Of a DNA stretch of 64,000 bases, positions 1 to 12,945 are shown piece after piece. The notes under the pieces are model-generated. The model saw nothing but the letters and a program-made list of their open reading frames with translations. It had not been told where the DNA came from and searched no databases. Both the position numbers and the translations under genes were made by a program. Position 1 is the first letter of the stretch. Each line of letters begins with the position of its first letter. Origin of the DNA: Blastomussa wellsi (Eukaryota; Cnidaria; Anthozoa; Scleractinia; Plerogyridae); assembly GCA_947652115.1 (NCBI GenBank), contig OX393567.1:2711452-2775451 (forward strand), in the 5' to 3' direction.

Positions 1-103
1 CAAGAAACAAGACAAGAAACAAGAGAAGACAAGACAAGAAACAAGATAAGAAACAAGACAAGAAACAAGACAAGACAAGACAAGACAAGAAACAAAACAA
101 GAC

Positions 104-2025
104 AAGACAAGACAAGAAACAAGACAAGAAACAAGACAAGAAACAAGACAAAAAACCAGAAACAAGACAAGAAACAAGACAAGAAAGAAGACAAAAAACA
201 AGACAAGACACGAGACAAGACAAGACAAGAAACAAGACAAGAAACAAGACAAGAAACAAGACAAGAAACAAGACAAGACAAGACAAGAAACAAGACAAAA
301 AACAAGACAAAAAACAAGACAAGAAACAAGACAAGAAACAAGACAAGAAACAAGACAAGAAACAAGAGAAGACAAGACAAGAAACAAGATAAGAAACAAG
401 ACAAGAAACAAGACAAGACAAGACAAGACAAGAAAAAAAACAAGACAAGACAAGAAACAAGACAAGAAACAAGACAAGAAACAAGACAAGAAACAAGACA
501 AGAAACAAGAAAAGAAACAAGACAAGAAACAAGACAAGAAACATGACAAGAAACAAGACAAGAAACAAGACAAGAAACAAGACAAAAAACAAGACAAGAA
601 ACAAGACAAGAAAGAAGACAAAAAACAAGACAAGACACGAGACAAGACAAGACAAGAAACAAGACAAGAAACAAGACAAGAAACAAGACAAGAAACAAGA
701 CAAGAAACAAGACAAGACAAGACAAGAAACAAGACAAAAAACAAGACAAAAAACAAGACAAGAAACAAGACAAGAAACAAGACAAGAAACAAGACAAGAA
801 ACAAGAGAAGACAAGACAAGAAACAAGATAAGAAACAAGACAAGAAACAAGACAAGACAAGACAAGACAAGAAACAAAACAAGACAAGACAAGAAACAAG
901 ACAAGAAACAAGACAAGAAACAAGACAAGAAACAAGACAAGAAACAAGACAAGAAACAAGACAAGAAACAAGACAAGAAACATGACAAGAAACAAGACAA
1001 GAAACAAGACAAGAAACAAGACAAAAAACAAGACAAGAAACAAGACAAGAAAGAAGACAAAAAACAAGACAAGACACGAGACAAGACAAGACAAGAAACA
1101 AGACAAGAAACAAGACAAGAAACAAGACAAGAAACAAGACAAGAAACAAGACAAGAAACATGACAAGAAACAAGACAAGAAACAAGACAAGAAACAAGAC
1201 AAAAAACAAGACAAGAAACAAGACAAGAAAGAAGACAAAAAACAAGACAAGACACGAGACAAGACAAGACAAGAAACAAGACAAGAAACAAGACAAGAAA
1301 CAAGACAAGAAACAAGACAAGAAACAAGACAAGACAAGACAAGAAACAAGACAAAAAACAAGACAAAAAACAAGACAAGAAACAAGACAAGAAACAAGAC
1401 AAGAAACAAGACAAGAAACAAGAGAAGACAAGACAAGAAACAAGATAAGAAACAAGACAAGAAACAAGACAAGACAAGACAAGACAAGAAACAAAACAAG
1501 ACAAGACAAGAAACAAGACAAGAAACAAGACAAGAAACAAGACAAGAAACAAGACAAGAAACAAGACAAGAAACAAGACAAGAAACAAGACAAGAAACAT
1601 GACAAGAAACAAGACAAGAAACAAGACAAGAAACAAGACAAAAAACAAGACAAGAAACAAGACAAGAAAGAAGACAAAAAACAAGACAAGACACGAGACA
1701 AGACAAGACAAGAAACAAGACAAGAAACAAGACAAGAAACAAGACAAGAAACAAGACAAGAAACAAGACAAGACAAGACAAGAAACAAGACAAAAAACAA
1801 GACAAAAAACAAGACAAGAAACAAGACAAGAAACAAGACAAGAAACAAGACAAGAAACAAGAGAAGACAAGACAAGAAACAAGATAAGAAACAAGACAAG
1901 AAACAAGACAAGACAAGACAAGACAAGAAACAAAACAAGACAAGACAAGAAACAAGACAAGAAACAAGACAAGAAACAAGACAAGAAACAAGACAAGAAA
2001 CAAGACAAGAAACAAGACAAGAAAC
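104..2025 (+). repeat. 439-bp higher-order repeat cluster, first group
   Basis: Landmark words recur in fixed order: ATGAC, then AAAAAAC, AAGAAAG, ACGAGAC, a pentamer run, a pair of AAAAAAC, AAGAG, AAGAT, a longer pentamer run, AAAAC and a run of plain 12-mers. ATG landmarks lie at 543, 982, 1160, 1599 and 2026; AAGAT landmarks have T at 390, 829, 1446 and 1885. Units are therefore 439 bp (543-981 and 1160-1598), 427 bp (1599-2025, one 12-mer fewer in the last plain run) and a 178-bp truncated unit (982-1159) that jumps from the ACGAGAC part to the next ATG. Before 543 there is a related unit in which a CAGAAAC word near 156 replaces the ATG part. Confidence 0.85.
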
Positions 2026-4664
2026 ATGACAACAAACAAGACAAGAAACAAGACAAGAAACAAGACAAGACAAGACAAGACAAGAAACAAGACGAGAAAC
2101 GAGACAAGAAGCAAGACAAGAAACAAGACAAGAAACAAGACAAGAAAAAAGACAAGAAACAAGAGAAGACAAGAAGAGAAACAAAACAAGAAACAAGACA
2201 AGACAAGACAAGACAAGAAACAAGACAAGACAAGACAAGAAACAAAACAAGACAAGACAAGAAACAAGACAAGAAACAAGACAAGAAACAAGACAAGAAA
2301 CAAGACAAGAAACAAGACGAGAAACAAGACAAAACAAAACAAGACAAGACAGGAAACAAGACAAGACAAGACAAGAAACAAGACAAGAAACAAGACAAGA
2401 AAAAGGACAAGATAAGAAACAAGACAAGACAAGACAAGACAAGACAAGAAACAAGACAAGAAACAAGACAAGAAACAAGAGAAGACAAGACAAGAAACAA
2501 GACAAGAAATAAGACAAGAAACAAGACAAGAAACAAGACGAGAAACAAGACAAGACAAGACAAGACACAAGACAAGAAACAAGACAAGAAACAAGACAAG
2601 AAAGAAGACAAGAAACAAGACAAGAAACAAGACAAGAAACAAGACAAGAAACAAGACAAGAAACAAGACAAGAAACAAGACAAGAAACAAGACAAGAAAC
2701 AAGACAAAAAACAAGACAAGAAACAAGACAAGAAACAAGACAAGAAACAAGACAAGAAACAAGACAAGAAACAAGACAAGAAAGAAGACAAGAAACAAGA
2801 CAAGAAACAAGACAAGAAACAAGACAAAAAAACCAGAAACAAGACAAGAAACAAGACAAGAAACAAGACAAAAAACAAGACAAGACACGAGACAAGACAA
2901 GACAAGAAACAAGACAAAAAACAAGACAAAAAACAAGACAAGAAACAAGACAAGAAACAAGACAAGAAACAAGACAAGAAACAAGAGAAGACAAGACAAG
3001 AAACAAAACAAGAAACAAGACAAGAAACAAGACAAGAAACAAGACAAGAAACAAGATAAGAAACAAGACAAGACAAGACAAGAAACAAGACAAGAAACAA
3101 GACAAGAAACAAGACAAGAAACAAGACAAGAAACAAGACAAGAAACAAGACAAGAAACAAGACAAGAAACAAGACAAGAAACAAGACAAGAAACAAGATA
3201 AGAAACAAGACAAGACAAGACAAGAAACAAGACAAGAAACAAGACAAGAAACAAGACAAGAAACAAGACAAGAAACAAGACAAGAAACAAGACAAGAAAC
3301 AAGACAAGAAACAAGACAAGAAACAAGACAAGAAACAAGACAAGAAACAAGACAAAAAACCAGAAACAAGACAAGAAACAAGACAAGAAAGAAGACAAAA
3401 AACAAGACAAGACACGAGACAAGACAAGACAAGAAACAAGACAAGAAACAAGACAAGAAACAAGACAAGACAAGACAAGAAACAAGACAAGAAAAAAGAA
3501 AAGAAACAAGAGAAGACAAGACAAGAAACAAGACAAGTAACAAGACAACACAAGACAAGACAAGAAACAAGACAAGAAGCAACACAAGAAACAAGACAAG
3601 AAACAAGACAATTAACAAGACAAGAAACAAGAGAAGACAAGACAAGAAACAAGACAAGAAAAAAGACAAGAAACAAGACAAGAAACAAGACAAGACAAGA
3701 CAAGACAAGAAACAAGACAAGACAAGACAAGAAACAAGACAAGAAACAAGACAAGAAACAAGACAAGAAACAAGACATGAAACAAGACAAGAAACAAGAC
3801 AAGAAACAAGACAAGAAACAAGACAAGAAACAAGACGAGAAACAAGACAAGACAAGACAAGACACAAGACAAGAAAAAAGGCAAGAAACAAGACAAGAAA
3901 CAAGACAAGAAACAAGACAAGAAACAAGACAAGAAACAAGACAAGAAACAAGACAAAAAACAAGACAAGAAAAAAGACAAGAAAAAAGACAAGAAACAAG
4001 ACAAGAAACAAGACAAGAAACAAGACAAGAAACAAGACAAGAAACAAGACAAGAAACAAGAAAAGAAACAAGACAAGAAACAAGACAAAAAAACCACAAA
4101 CAAGACAAGAAACAAGACAAGAAACAAGACAAAAAACAAGACAAGACACGAGACAAGACAAGACAAGAAACAAGACAAGAAACAAGACAAAAAAAAAGAC
4201 AAGAAACAAGACAAGAAACAAGACAAGAAACAAGACAAGAAACAAGACAAGGCAAGGCACGAAACAAAACAAGAAACAAGACAAGAAACAAGACAAGAAA
4301 CAAGACAAGAAACAAGACGAGAAACAAGACAAGAAACAAGACAAGACAAGACAAGAAACAAAACAAGAAACAAGACAAGAAACAAGACAAGAAACAAGAC
4401 AAGAAACAAGACAAAAAACAAGACAAGAAACAAGACAAGAAACAAGACAAGAAACAAGACAAGAAACAAGACAAGAAACAAGACAAGAAACAAGACAAGA
4501 AACAAGACAAGAAACAAGACAAAAAACCAGAAACAAGACAAGAAACAAGACAAGAAAGAAGACAAAAAACAAGACAAGACACGAGAGAAGACAAGACAAG
4601 AAACAAGACAAGAAACAAGACAAGAAACAAGACAAAAAACAAGACAAGAAACAAGACAAGAAAC
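1018..4664 (+). repeat. ~3.5-kb HOR, copy 1
   Basis: This segment matches the next one (4665-8100) landmark by landmark. ATG words at 1160, 1599 and 2026 pair with 4807, 5246 and 5673 at offset 3,647. The ATTAAC site at 3612 pairs with 7093, and the ATG at 3777 with 7258, at offset 3,481. The offset falls by 166 bp just after 3060, where copy 1 carries extra 12-mer material and a second AAGAT word near 3199 that copy 2 lacks. Copy 1 differs at 2031-2035 (AACAAAC instead of AAGAAAC). The block nests two 439-type units, pentamer runs and one GTAAC/ATTAAC cassette. Edges are placed within runs of identical 12-mers and are approximate. Confidence 0.8.
3537..3616 (+). repeat. GTAAC/ATTAAC cassette 1
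   Basis: GTAAC (T 3538), AACAC words, AAGAAGC and then ATTAAC (TTA at 3612), with 74 bp from T to TTA. It is preceded by a conserved AAGAAAAGAAAC-AAGAG stretch. The next cassette is 3,481 bp away. Confidence 0.9.
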
Positions 4665-4806
4665 AAGACAAAAAACAAGACAAGAAACAAGACAAGAAAG
4701 AAGACAAAAAACAAGACAAGACACGAGACAAGACAAGACAAGAAACAAGACAAGAAACAAGACAAGAAACAAGACAAGAAACAAGACAAGAAACAAGACA
4801 AGAAAC

Positions 4807-5672
4807 ATGACAAGAAACAAGACAAGAAACAAGACAAGAAACAAGACAAAAAACAAGACAAGAAACAAGACAAGAAAGAAGACAAAAAACAAGACAAGAC
4901 ACGAGACAAGACAAGACAAGAAACAAGACAAGAAACAAGACAAGAAACAAGACAAGAAACAAGACAAGAAACAAGACAAGACAAGACAAGAAACAAGACA
5001 AAAAACAAGACAAAAAACAAGACAAGAAACAAGACAAGAAACAAGACAAGAAACAAGACAAGAAACAAGAGAAGACAAGACAAGAAACAAGATAAGAAAC
5101 AAGACAAGAAACAAGACAAGACAAGACAAGACAAGAAACAAAACAAGACAAGACAAGAAACAAGACAAGAAACAAGACAAGAAACAAGACAAGAAACAAG
5201 ACAAGAAACAAGACAAGAAACAAGACAAGAAACAAGACAAGAAACATGACAAGAAACAAGACAAGAAACAAGACAAGAAACAAGACAAAAAACAAGACAA
5301 GAAACAAGACAAGAAAGAAGACAAAAAACAAGACAAGACACGAGACAAGACAAGACAAGAAACAAGACAAGAAACAAGACAAGAAACAAGACAAGAAACA
5401 AGACAAGAAACAAGACAAGACAAGACAAGAAACAAGACAAAAAACAAGACAAAAAACAAGACAAGAAACAAGACAAGAAACAAGACAAGAAACAAGACAA
5501 GAAACAAGAGAAGACAAGACAAGAAACAAGATAAGAAACAAGACAAGAAACAAGACAAGACAAGACAAGACAAGAAACAAAACAAGACAAGACAAGAAAC
5601 AAGACAAGAAACAAGACAAGAAACAAGACAAGAAACAAGACAAGAAACAAGACAAGAAACAAGACAAGAAAC
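4807..5672 (+). repeat. 439-bp HOR, second group (439 + 427 bp)
   Basis: Two successive units start at the ATGAC words at 4807 and 5246 and end at the next ATG at 5673. The first is 439 bp. The second is 427 bp, one 12-mer shorter in the terminal plain run, exactly as in the 1160/1599 pair. Internal landmarks ACGAGAC, paired AAAAAAC, AAGAG and AAGAT occur once per unit in the same order. Confidence 0.88.
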
Positions 5673-7017
5673 ATGACAAGAAACAAGACAAGAAACAAGA
5701 CAAGAAACAAGACAAGACAAGACAAGACAAGAAACAAGACGAGAAACGAGACAAGAAGCAAGACAAGAAACAAGACAAGAAACAAGACAAGAAAAAAGAC
5801 AAGAAACAAGAGAAGACAAGAAGAGAAACAAAACAAGAAACAAGACAAGACAAGACAAGACAAGAAACAAGACAAGACAAGACAAGAAACAAAACAAGAC
5901 AAGACAAGAAACAAGACAAGAAACAAGACAAGAAACAAGACAAGAAACAAGACAAGAAACAAGACGAGAAACAAGACAAAACAAAACAAGACAAGACAGG
6001 AAACAAGACAAGACAAGACAAGAAACAAGACAAGAAACAAGACAAGAAAAAGGACAAGATAAGAAACAAGACAAGACAAGACAAGACAAGACAAGAAACA
6101 AGACAAGAAACAAGACAAGAAACAAGAGAAGACAAGACAAGAAACAAGACAAGAAATAAGACAAGAAACAAGACAAGAAACAAGACGAGAAACAAGACAA
6201 GACAAGACAAGACACAAGACAAGAAACAAGACAAGAAACAAGACAAGAAAGAAGACAAGAAACAAGACAAGAAACAAGACAAGAAACAAGACAAGAAACA
6301 AGACAAGAAACAAGACAAGAAACAAGACAAGAAACAAGACAAGAAACAAGACAAAAAACAAGACAAGAAACAAGACAAGAAACAAGACAAGAAACAAGAC
6401 AAGAAACAAGACAAGAAACAAGACAAGAAAGAAGACAAGAAACAAGACAAGAAACAAGACAAGAAACAAGACAAAAAAACCAGAAACAAGACAAGAAACA
6501 AGACAAGAAACAAGACAAAAAACAAGACAAGACACGAGACAAGACAAGACAAGAAACAAGACAAAAAACAAGACAAAAAACAAGACAAGAAACAAGACAA
6601 GAAACAAGACAAGAAACAAGACAAGAAACAAGAGAAGACAAGACAAGAAACAAAACAAGAAACAAGACAAGAAACAAGACAAGAAACAAGAGAAGAAACA
6701 AGATAAGAAACAAGACAAGACAAGACAAGAAACAAGACAAGAAACAAGACAAGAAACAAGACAAGAAACAAGACAAGAAACAAGACAAGAAACAAGACAA
6801 GAAACAAGACAAGAAACAAGACAAGAAACAAGACAAAAAACCAGAAACAAGACAAGAAACAAGACAAGAAAGAAGACAAAAAACAAGACAAGACACGAGA
6901 CAAGACAAGACAAGAAACAAGACAAGAAACAAGACAAGAAACAAGACAAGACAAGACAAGAAACAAGACAAGAAACAAGAAAAGAAACAAGAGAAGACAA
7001 GACAAGAAACAAGACAA

Positions 7018-7097
7018 GTAACAAGACAACACAAGACAAGACAAGAAACAAGACAAGAAGCAACACAAGAAACAAGACAAGAAACAAGACAATTAAC
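7018..7097 (+). repeat. GTAAC/ATTAAC cassette 2
   Basis: T at 7019, TTA at 7093, spacing 74 bp. It is the homologous position to cassette 1 in the second 3.5-kb HOR copy. Confidence 0.9.
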
Positions 7098-8100
7098 AAG
7101 ACAAGAAACAAGAGAAGACAAGACAAGAAACAAGACAAGAAAAAAGACAAGAAACAAGACAAGAAACAAGACAAGACAAGACAAGACAAGAAACAAGACA
7201 AGACAAGACAAGAAACAAGACAAGAAACAAGACAAGAAACAAGACAAGAAACAAGACATGAAACAAGACAAGAAACAAGACAAGAAACAAGACAAGAAAC
7301 AAGACAAGAAACAAGACGAGAAACAAGACAAGACAAGACAAGACACAAGACAAGAAAAAAGGCAAGAAACAAGACAAGAAACAAGACAAGAAACAAGACA
7401 AGAAACAAGACAAGAAACAAGACAAGAAACAAGACAAGAAACAAGACAAGAAACAAGACAAAAAACAAGACAAGAAAAAAGACAAGAAAAAAGACAAGAA
7501 ACAAGACAAGAAACAAGACAAGAAACAAGACAAGAAACAAGACAAGAAACAAGACAAGAAACAAGACAAGAAACAAGACAAGAAACAAGAAAAGAAACAA
7601 GACAAGAAACAAGACAAAAAAACCACAAACAAGACAAGAAACAAGACAAGAAACAAGACAAAAAACAAGACAAGACACGAGACAAGACAAGACAAGAAAC
7701 AAGACAAGAAACAAGACAAAAAAAAAGACAAGAAACAAGACAAGAAACAAGACAAGAAACAAGACAAGAAACAAGACAAGGCAAGGCACGAAACAAAACA
7801 AGAAACAAGACAAGAAACAAGACAAGAAACAAGACAAGAAACAAGACGAGAAACAAGACAAGAAACAAGACAAGACAAGACAAGAAACAAAACAAGAAAC
7901 AAGACAAGAAACAAGACAAGAAACAAGACAAGAAACAAGACAAAAAACAAGACAAGAAACAAGACAAGAAACAAGACAAGAAACAAGACAAGAAACAAGA
8001 CAAGAAACAAGACAAGAAACAAGACAAAAAACCAGAAACAAGACAAGAAACAAGACAAGAAAGAAGACAAAAAACAAGACAAGACACGAGAGAAGACAAG

Positions 8101-8773
8101 ACAAGAAACAAGACAAGAAACAAGACAAGAAACAAGACAAGACAAGACAAGAAACAAGACAAAAAACAAGACAAAAAACAAGACAAAAAACAAGACAAGA
8201 AACAAGACAAGAAACAAGACAAGAAACAAGACAAGAAACAAGAGAAGACAAGACAAGAAACAAGATAAGAAACAAGACAAGAAACAAGACAAGACAAGAC
8301 AAGACAAGAAACAAAACAAGACAAGACAAGACAAGAAACAAGACAAGAAACAAGACAAGAAACAAGACAAAAAACCAGAAACAAGACAAGAAACAAGACA
8401 AGAAAGAAGACAAAAAACAAGACAAGACACGAGACAAGACAAGACAAGAAACAAGACAAGAAACAAGACAAGAAACAAGACAAGAAACAAGACAAGAAAC
8501 AAGACAAGACAAGACAAGAAACAAGACAAAAAACAAGACAAAAAACAAGACAAGAAACAAGACAAGAAACAAGACAAGAAACAAGACAAGAAACAAGAGA
8601 AGACAAGACAAGAAACAAGATAAGAAACAAGACAAGAAACAAGACAAGACAAGACAAGACAAGAAACAAAACAAGACAAGACAAGAAACAAGACAAGAAA
8701 CAAGACAAGAAACAAGACAAGAAACAAGACAAAAAACAAGACAAGAAACAAGACAAGAAACAAGACAAGAAAC
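8101..8773 (+). repeat. 439-type units without the ATG word
   Basis: This connecting segment has the same landmarks as the 439-bp units but no ATGAC word. AAGAT words have T at 8266 and 8621, the latter exactly 439 bp before the AAGAT of the next group (T at 9060). A CAGAAAC variant follows an AAAAAAC word near 8370, and ACGAGAC is near 8430. I read 8335-8773 as one more 439-bp unit that lacks, or never had, the ATG substitution. Confidence 0.7.
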
Positions 8774-9639
8774 ATGACAAGAAACAAGACAAGAAACAAG
8801 ACAAGAAACAAGACAAAAAACAAGACAAGAAACAAGACAAGAAAGAAGACAAAAAACAAGACAAGACACGAGACAAGACAAGACAAGAAACAAGACAAGA
8901 AACAAGACAAGAAACAAGACAAGAAACAAGACAAGAAACAAGACAAGACAAGACAAGAAACAAGACAAAAAACAAGACAAAAAACAAGACAAGAAACAAG
9001 ACAAGAAACAAGACAAGAAACAAGACAAGAAACAAGAGAAGACAAGACAAGAAACAAGATAAGAAACAAGACAAGAAACAAGACAAGACAAGACAAGACA
9101 AGAAACAAAACAAGACAAGACAAGAAACAAGACAAGAAACAAGACAAGAAACAAGACAAGAAACAAGACAAGAAACAAGACAAGAAACAAGACAAGAAAC
9201 AAGACAAGAAACATGACAAGAAACAAGACAAGAAACAAGACAAGAAACAAGACAAAAAACAAGACAAGAAACAAGACAAGAAAGAAGACAAAAAACAAGA
9301 CAAGACACGAGACAAGACAAGACAAGAAACAAGACAAGAAACAAGACAAGAAACAAGACAAGAAACAAGACAAGAAACAAGACAAGACAAGACAAGAAAC
9401 AAGACAAAAAACAAGACAAAAAACAAGACAAGAAACAAGACAAGAAACAAGACAAGAAACAAGACAAGAAACAAGAGAAGACAAGACAAGAAACAAGATA
9501 AGAAACAAGACAAGAAACAAGACAAGACAAGACAAGACAAGAAACAAAACAAGACAAGACAAGAAACAAGACAAGAAACAAGACAAGAAACAAGACAAGA
9601 AACAAGACAAGAAACAAGACAAGAAACAAGACAAGAAAC
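8774..9639 (+). repeat. 439-bp HOR, third group (439 + 427 bp)
   Basis: ATG words at 8774, 9213 and 9640 delimit a 439-bp and a 427-bp unit. They have the same internal order as the groups at 4807 and 1160, from which they are offset by 3,967 and 7,614 bp. After 9640 the similarity to the 5673 segment continues for roughly 230 bp and then departs. Confidence 0.87.
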
Positions 9640-10181
9640 ATGACAAGAAACAAGACAAGAAACAAGACAAGGAACAAGACAAGACAAGACAAGACAAGAA
9701 ACAAGACGAGAAACGAGACAAGAAACAAGACAAGAAACAAGACAAGAAACAAGACAAGAAAAAAGACAAGAAACAAGAGAAGACAAGACAAGAAACAAAA
9801 CAAGAAACAAGACAAGACAAGACAAGACAAGAAACAAGACAAGACAAGACAAGAAACAAGACAAGAAACAAGACAAGAAACAAGACAAGAAACAAGACAA
9901 GAAACAAGACAAGAAACAAGACAAGAAACAAGACAAGACAAGACAAGACAAGAAACAAGACAAGACAAGACAAGAAACAAGACAAGAAACAAGACAAGAA
10001 ACAAGACAAGAAACAAGACAAGAAACAAGACAAGAAACAAGACAAAAAAACCAGAAACAAGACAAGAAACAAGACAAGAAACAAGACAAAAAACAAGACA
10101 AGACACGAGACAAGACAAGACAAGAAACAAGACAAGAAACAAGAAAAGAAACAAGAGAAGACAAGACAAGAAACAAGACAA

Positions 10182-10261
10182 GTAACAAGACAACACAAGA
10201 CAAGACAAGAAACAAGACAAGAAGCAACACAAGAAACAAGACAAGAAACAAGACAATTAAC
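10182..10261 (+). repeat. GTAAC/ATTAAC cassette 3
   Basis: T at 10183, TTA at 10257. It is the first of a pair only 179 bp apart, formed by a local tandem duplication. Confidence 0.9.
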
Positions 10262-10360
10262 AAGACAAAAAACAAGACAAGACACGAGACAAGACAAGAC
10301 AAGAAACAAGACAAGAAACAAGAAAAGAAACAAGAGAAGACAAGACAAGAAACAAGACAA

Positions 10361-10440
10361 GTAACAAGACAACACAAGACAAGACAAGAAACAAGACAAG
10401 AAGCAACACAAGAAACAAGACAAGAAACAAGACAATTAAC
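10361..10440 (+). repeat. GTAAC/ATTAAC cassette 4
   Basis: T at 10362, TTA at 10436, 179 bp after cassette 3. The pair is repeated as a pair 2,505 bp downstream, so the 179-bp duplication is older than the 2,505-bp one. Confidence 0.9.
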
Positions 10441-11278
10441 AAGACAAGAAACAAGAGAAGACAAGACAAGAAACAAGACAAGAAAAAAGACAAGAAACAA
10501 GACAAGAAACAAGACAAGACAAGACAAGACAAGAAACAAGACAAGACAAGACAAGAAAAGAGACAAGAAACAAGACAAGAAACAAGACAAGAAACAAGAC
10601 ATGAAACAAGACAAGAAACAAGACAAGAAACAAGACAAGAAACAAGACAAGAAACAAGACGAGAAACAAGACAAGAAAAGACAAGACACAAGACAAGAAA
10701 CAAGACAAGAAACAAGACAAGAAACAAGACAAGAAACACAACAAGAAACAAGACAAGAAACAAGACAAGAAACAAGACAAGAAACAAGACAAGAAACAAG
10801 ACAAGAAACAAGACAAAAAACAAGACAAGAAAAAAGACAAGAAAAAAGAGAAGAAACAAGACAAGAAACAAGACAAGAAACAAGACAAGAAACAAGACAA
10901 GAAACAAGACAAGAAACAAGACAAGAAACAAGACAAGAAACAAGAAAAGAAACAAGACAAGAAACAAGACAAAAAAACCAGAAACAAGACAAGAAACAAG
11001 ACAAGAAACAAGACAAAAAACAAGACAAGACACGAGACAAGACAAGACAAGAAACAAGACAAGAAACAAGACAAAAAAAAGACAAGAAACAAGACAAGAA
11101 ACAAGACAAAAAACAAGACAAGAAACAAGACAAGACAAGGCAAGAAACAAAACAAGAAACAAGACAAGAAACAAGACAAGAAACAAGACAAGAAACAAGA
11201 CGAGAAACAAGACAAGAAACAAGACAAGACAAGACAAGAAACAAAACAAGAAACAAGACAAGAAACAAGACAAGAAAC

Positions 11279-12144
11279 AAGACAAGAAACAAGACAAAAA
11301 ACAAGACAAGAAACAAGACAAGAAACAAGACAAGAAACAAGACAAGAAAGAAGACAAAAAACAAGACAAGACACGAGACAAGACAAGACAAGAAACAAGA
11401 CAAGAAACAAGACAAGAAACAAGACAAGAAACAAGACAAGAAACAAGACAAGACAAGACAAGAAACAAGACAAAAAACAAGACAAAAAACAAGACAAGAA
11501 ACAAGACAAGAAACAAGACAAGAAACAAGACAAGAAACAAGAGAAGACAAGACAAGAAACAAGATAAGAAACAAGACAAGAAACAAGACAAGACAAGACA
11601 AGACAAGAAACAAAACAAGACAAGACAAGAAACAAGACAAGAAACAAGACAAGAAACAAGACAAGAAACAAGACAAGAAACAAGACAAGAAACAAGACAA
11701 GAAACAAGACAAGAAACATGACAAGAAACAAGACAAGAAACAAGACAAGAAACAAGACAAAAAACAAGACAAGAAACAAGACAAGAAAGAAGACAAAAAA
11801 CAAGACAAGACACGAGACAAGACAAGACAAGAAACAAGACAAGAAACAAGACAAGAAACAAGACAAGAAACAAGACAAGAAACAAGACAAGACAAGACAA
11901 GAAACAAGACAAAAAACAAGACAAAAAACAAGACAAGAAACAAGACAAGAAACAAGACAAGAAACAAGACAAGAAACAAGAGAAGACAAGACAAGAAACA
12001 AGATAAGAAACAAGACAAGAAACAAGACAAGACAAGACAAGACAAGAAACAAAACAAGACAAGACAAGAAACAAGACAAGAAACAAGACAAGAAACAAGA
12101 CAAGAAACAAGACAAGAAACAAGACAAGAAACAAGACAAGAAAC
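11279..12144 (+). repeat. 439-bp HOR, fourth group
   Basis: AAGAT words with T at 11565 and 12004 are 439 bp apart. ATG words stand at 11718 and 12145, giving a 427-bp second unit. The first unit (11279-11717) has no ATG at its expected start because it lies across the left edge of the 2,505-bp duplication. Confidence 0.82.
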
Positions 12145-12686
12145 ATGACAAGAAACAAGACAAGAAACAAGACAAGGAACAAGACAAGACAAGACAAGAC
12201 AAGAAACAAGACGAGAAACGAGACAAGAAACAAGACAAGAAACAAGACAAGAAACAAGACAAGAAAAAAGACAAGAAACAAGAGAAGACAAGACAAGAAA
12301 CAAAACAAGAAACAAGACAAGACAAGACAAGACAAGAAACAAGACAAGACAAGACAAGAAACAAGACAAGAAACAAGACAAGAAACAAGACAAGAAACAA
12401 GACAAGAAACAAGACAAGAAACAAGACAAGAAACAAGACAAGACAAGACAAGACAAGAAACAAGACAAGACAAGACAAGAAACAAGACAAGAAACAAGAC
12501 AAGAAACAAGACAAGAAACAAGACAAGAAACAAGACAAGAAACAAGACAAAAAAACCAGAAACAAGACAAGAAACAAGACAAGAAACAAGACAAAAAACA
12601 AGACAAGACACGAGACAAGACAAGACAAGAAACAAGACAAGAAACAAGAAAAGAAACAAGAGAAGACAAGACAAGAAACAAGACAA

Positions 12687-12766
12687 GTAACAAGACAACA
12701 CAAGACAAGACAAGAAACAAGACAAGAAGCAACACAAGAAACAAGACAAGAAACAAGACAATTAAC
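12687..12766 (+). repeat. GTAAC/ATTAAC cassette 5
   Basis: T at 12688, TTA at 12762; copy of cassette 3 at offset 2,505. Confidence 0.9.
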
Positions 12767-12865
12767 AAGACAAAAAACAAGACAAGACACGAGACAAGAC
12801 AAGACAAGAAACAAGACAAGAAACAAGAAAAGAAACAAGAGAAGACAAGACAAGAAACAAGACAA

Positions 12866-12945
12866 GTAACAAGACAACACAAGACAAGACAAGAAACAAG
12901 ACAAGAAGCAACACAAGAAACAAGACAAGAAACAAGACAATTAAC
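12866..12945 (+). repeat. GTAAC/ATTAAC cassette 6
   Basis: T at 12867, TTA at 12941; copy of cassette 4 at offset 2,505. Confidence 0.9.

Larger units (their letters stand above)
4665..8100 (+). repeat. ~3.5-kb HOR, copy 2
   Basis: Tandem partner of the preceding segment. Over 5246-6706 the word order is almost the same as 1599-3059, with only isolated substitutions visible (for example AAGAG for AAGAC near 6690). After the ATTAAC site at 7093 the order again follows copy 1, but the plain 12-mer run before the AAAAAAC near 7460 is longer by whole units. A further copy of the right part of this block lies at 26146-28790, about 20.67-20.69 kb away. Confidence 0.8.
8845..11072 (+). repeat. 2,505-bp-period tandem duplication, copy 1
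   Basis: All landmarks from the ACGAGAC near 8870 to the A-run at 11073 recur 2,505 bp downstream without a length change: AAGAT (T 9060), AAAAC (9106), ATG 9213, ATG 9640, GTAAC (T 10183 and 10362), ATTAAC (10257 and 10436) and ATG 10601. The ATG at 8774 has no partner at 11279, so the left edge lies between about 8820 and 8850. At the right edge the A-run is 8 A here and 9 A in the copy. Confidence 0.88.

Noticed and set aside
543..3059. The series of ATG starts with nearly identical frames as a tandem gene family
   Set aside because: The identical frames reflect the 439-bp HOR. The ATG is a single variant word (ATGAC) and there is no promoter, Kozak-like change or stop-linked structure.
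3611..3616. ATTAAC or AATAAAC words as polyadenylation or TATA-like promoter signals
   Set aside because: They are isolated substituted words in satellite with no adjoining gene or further promoter elements.
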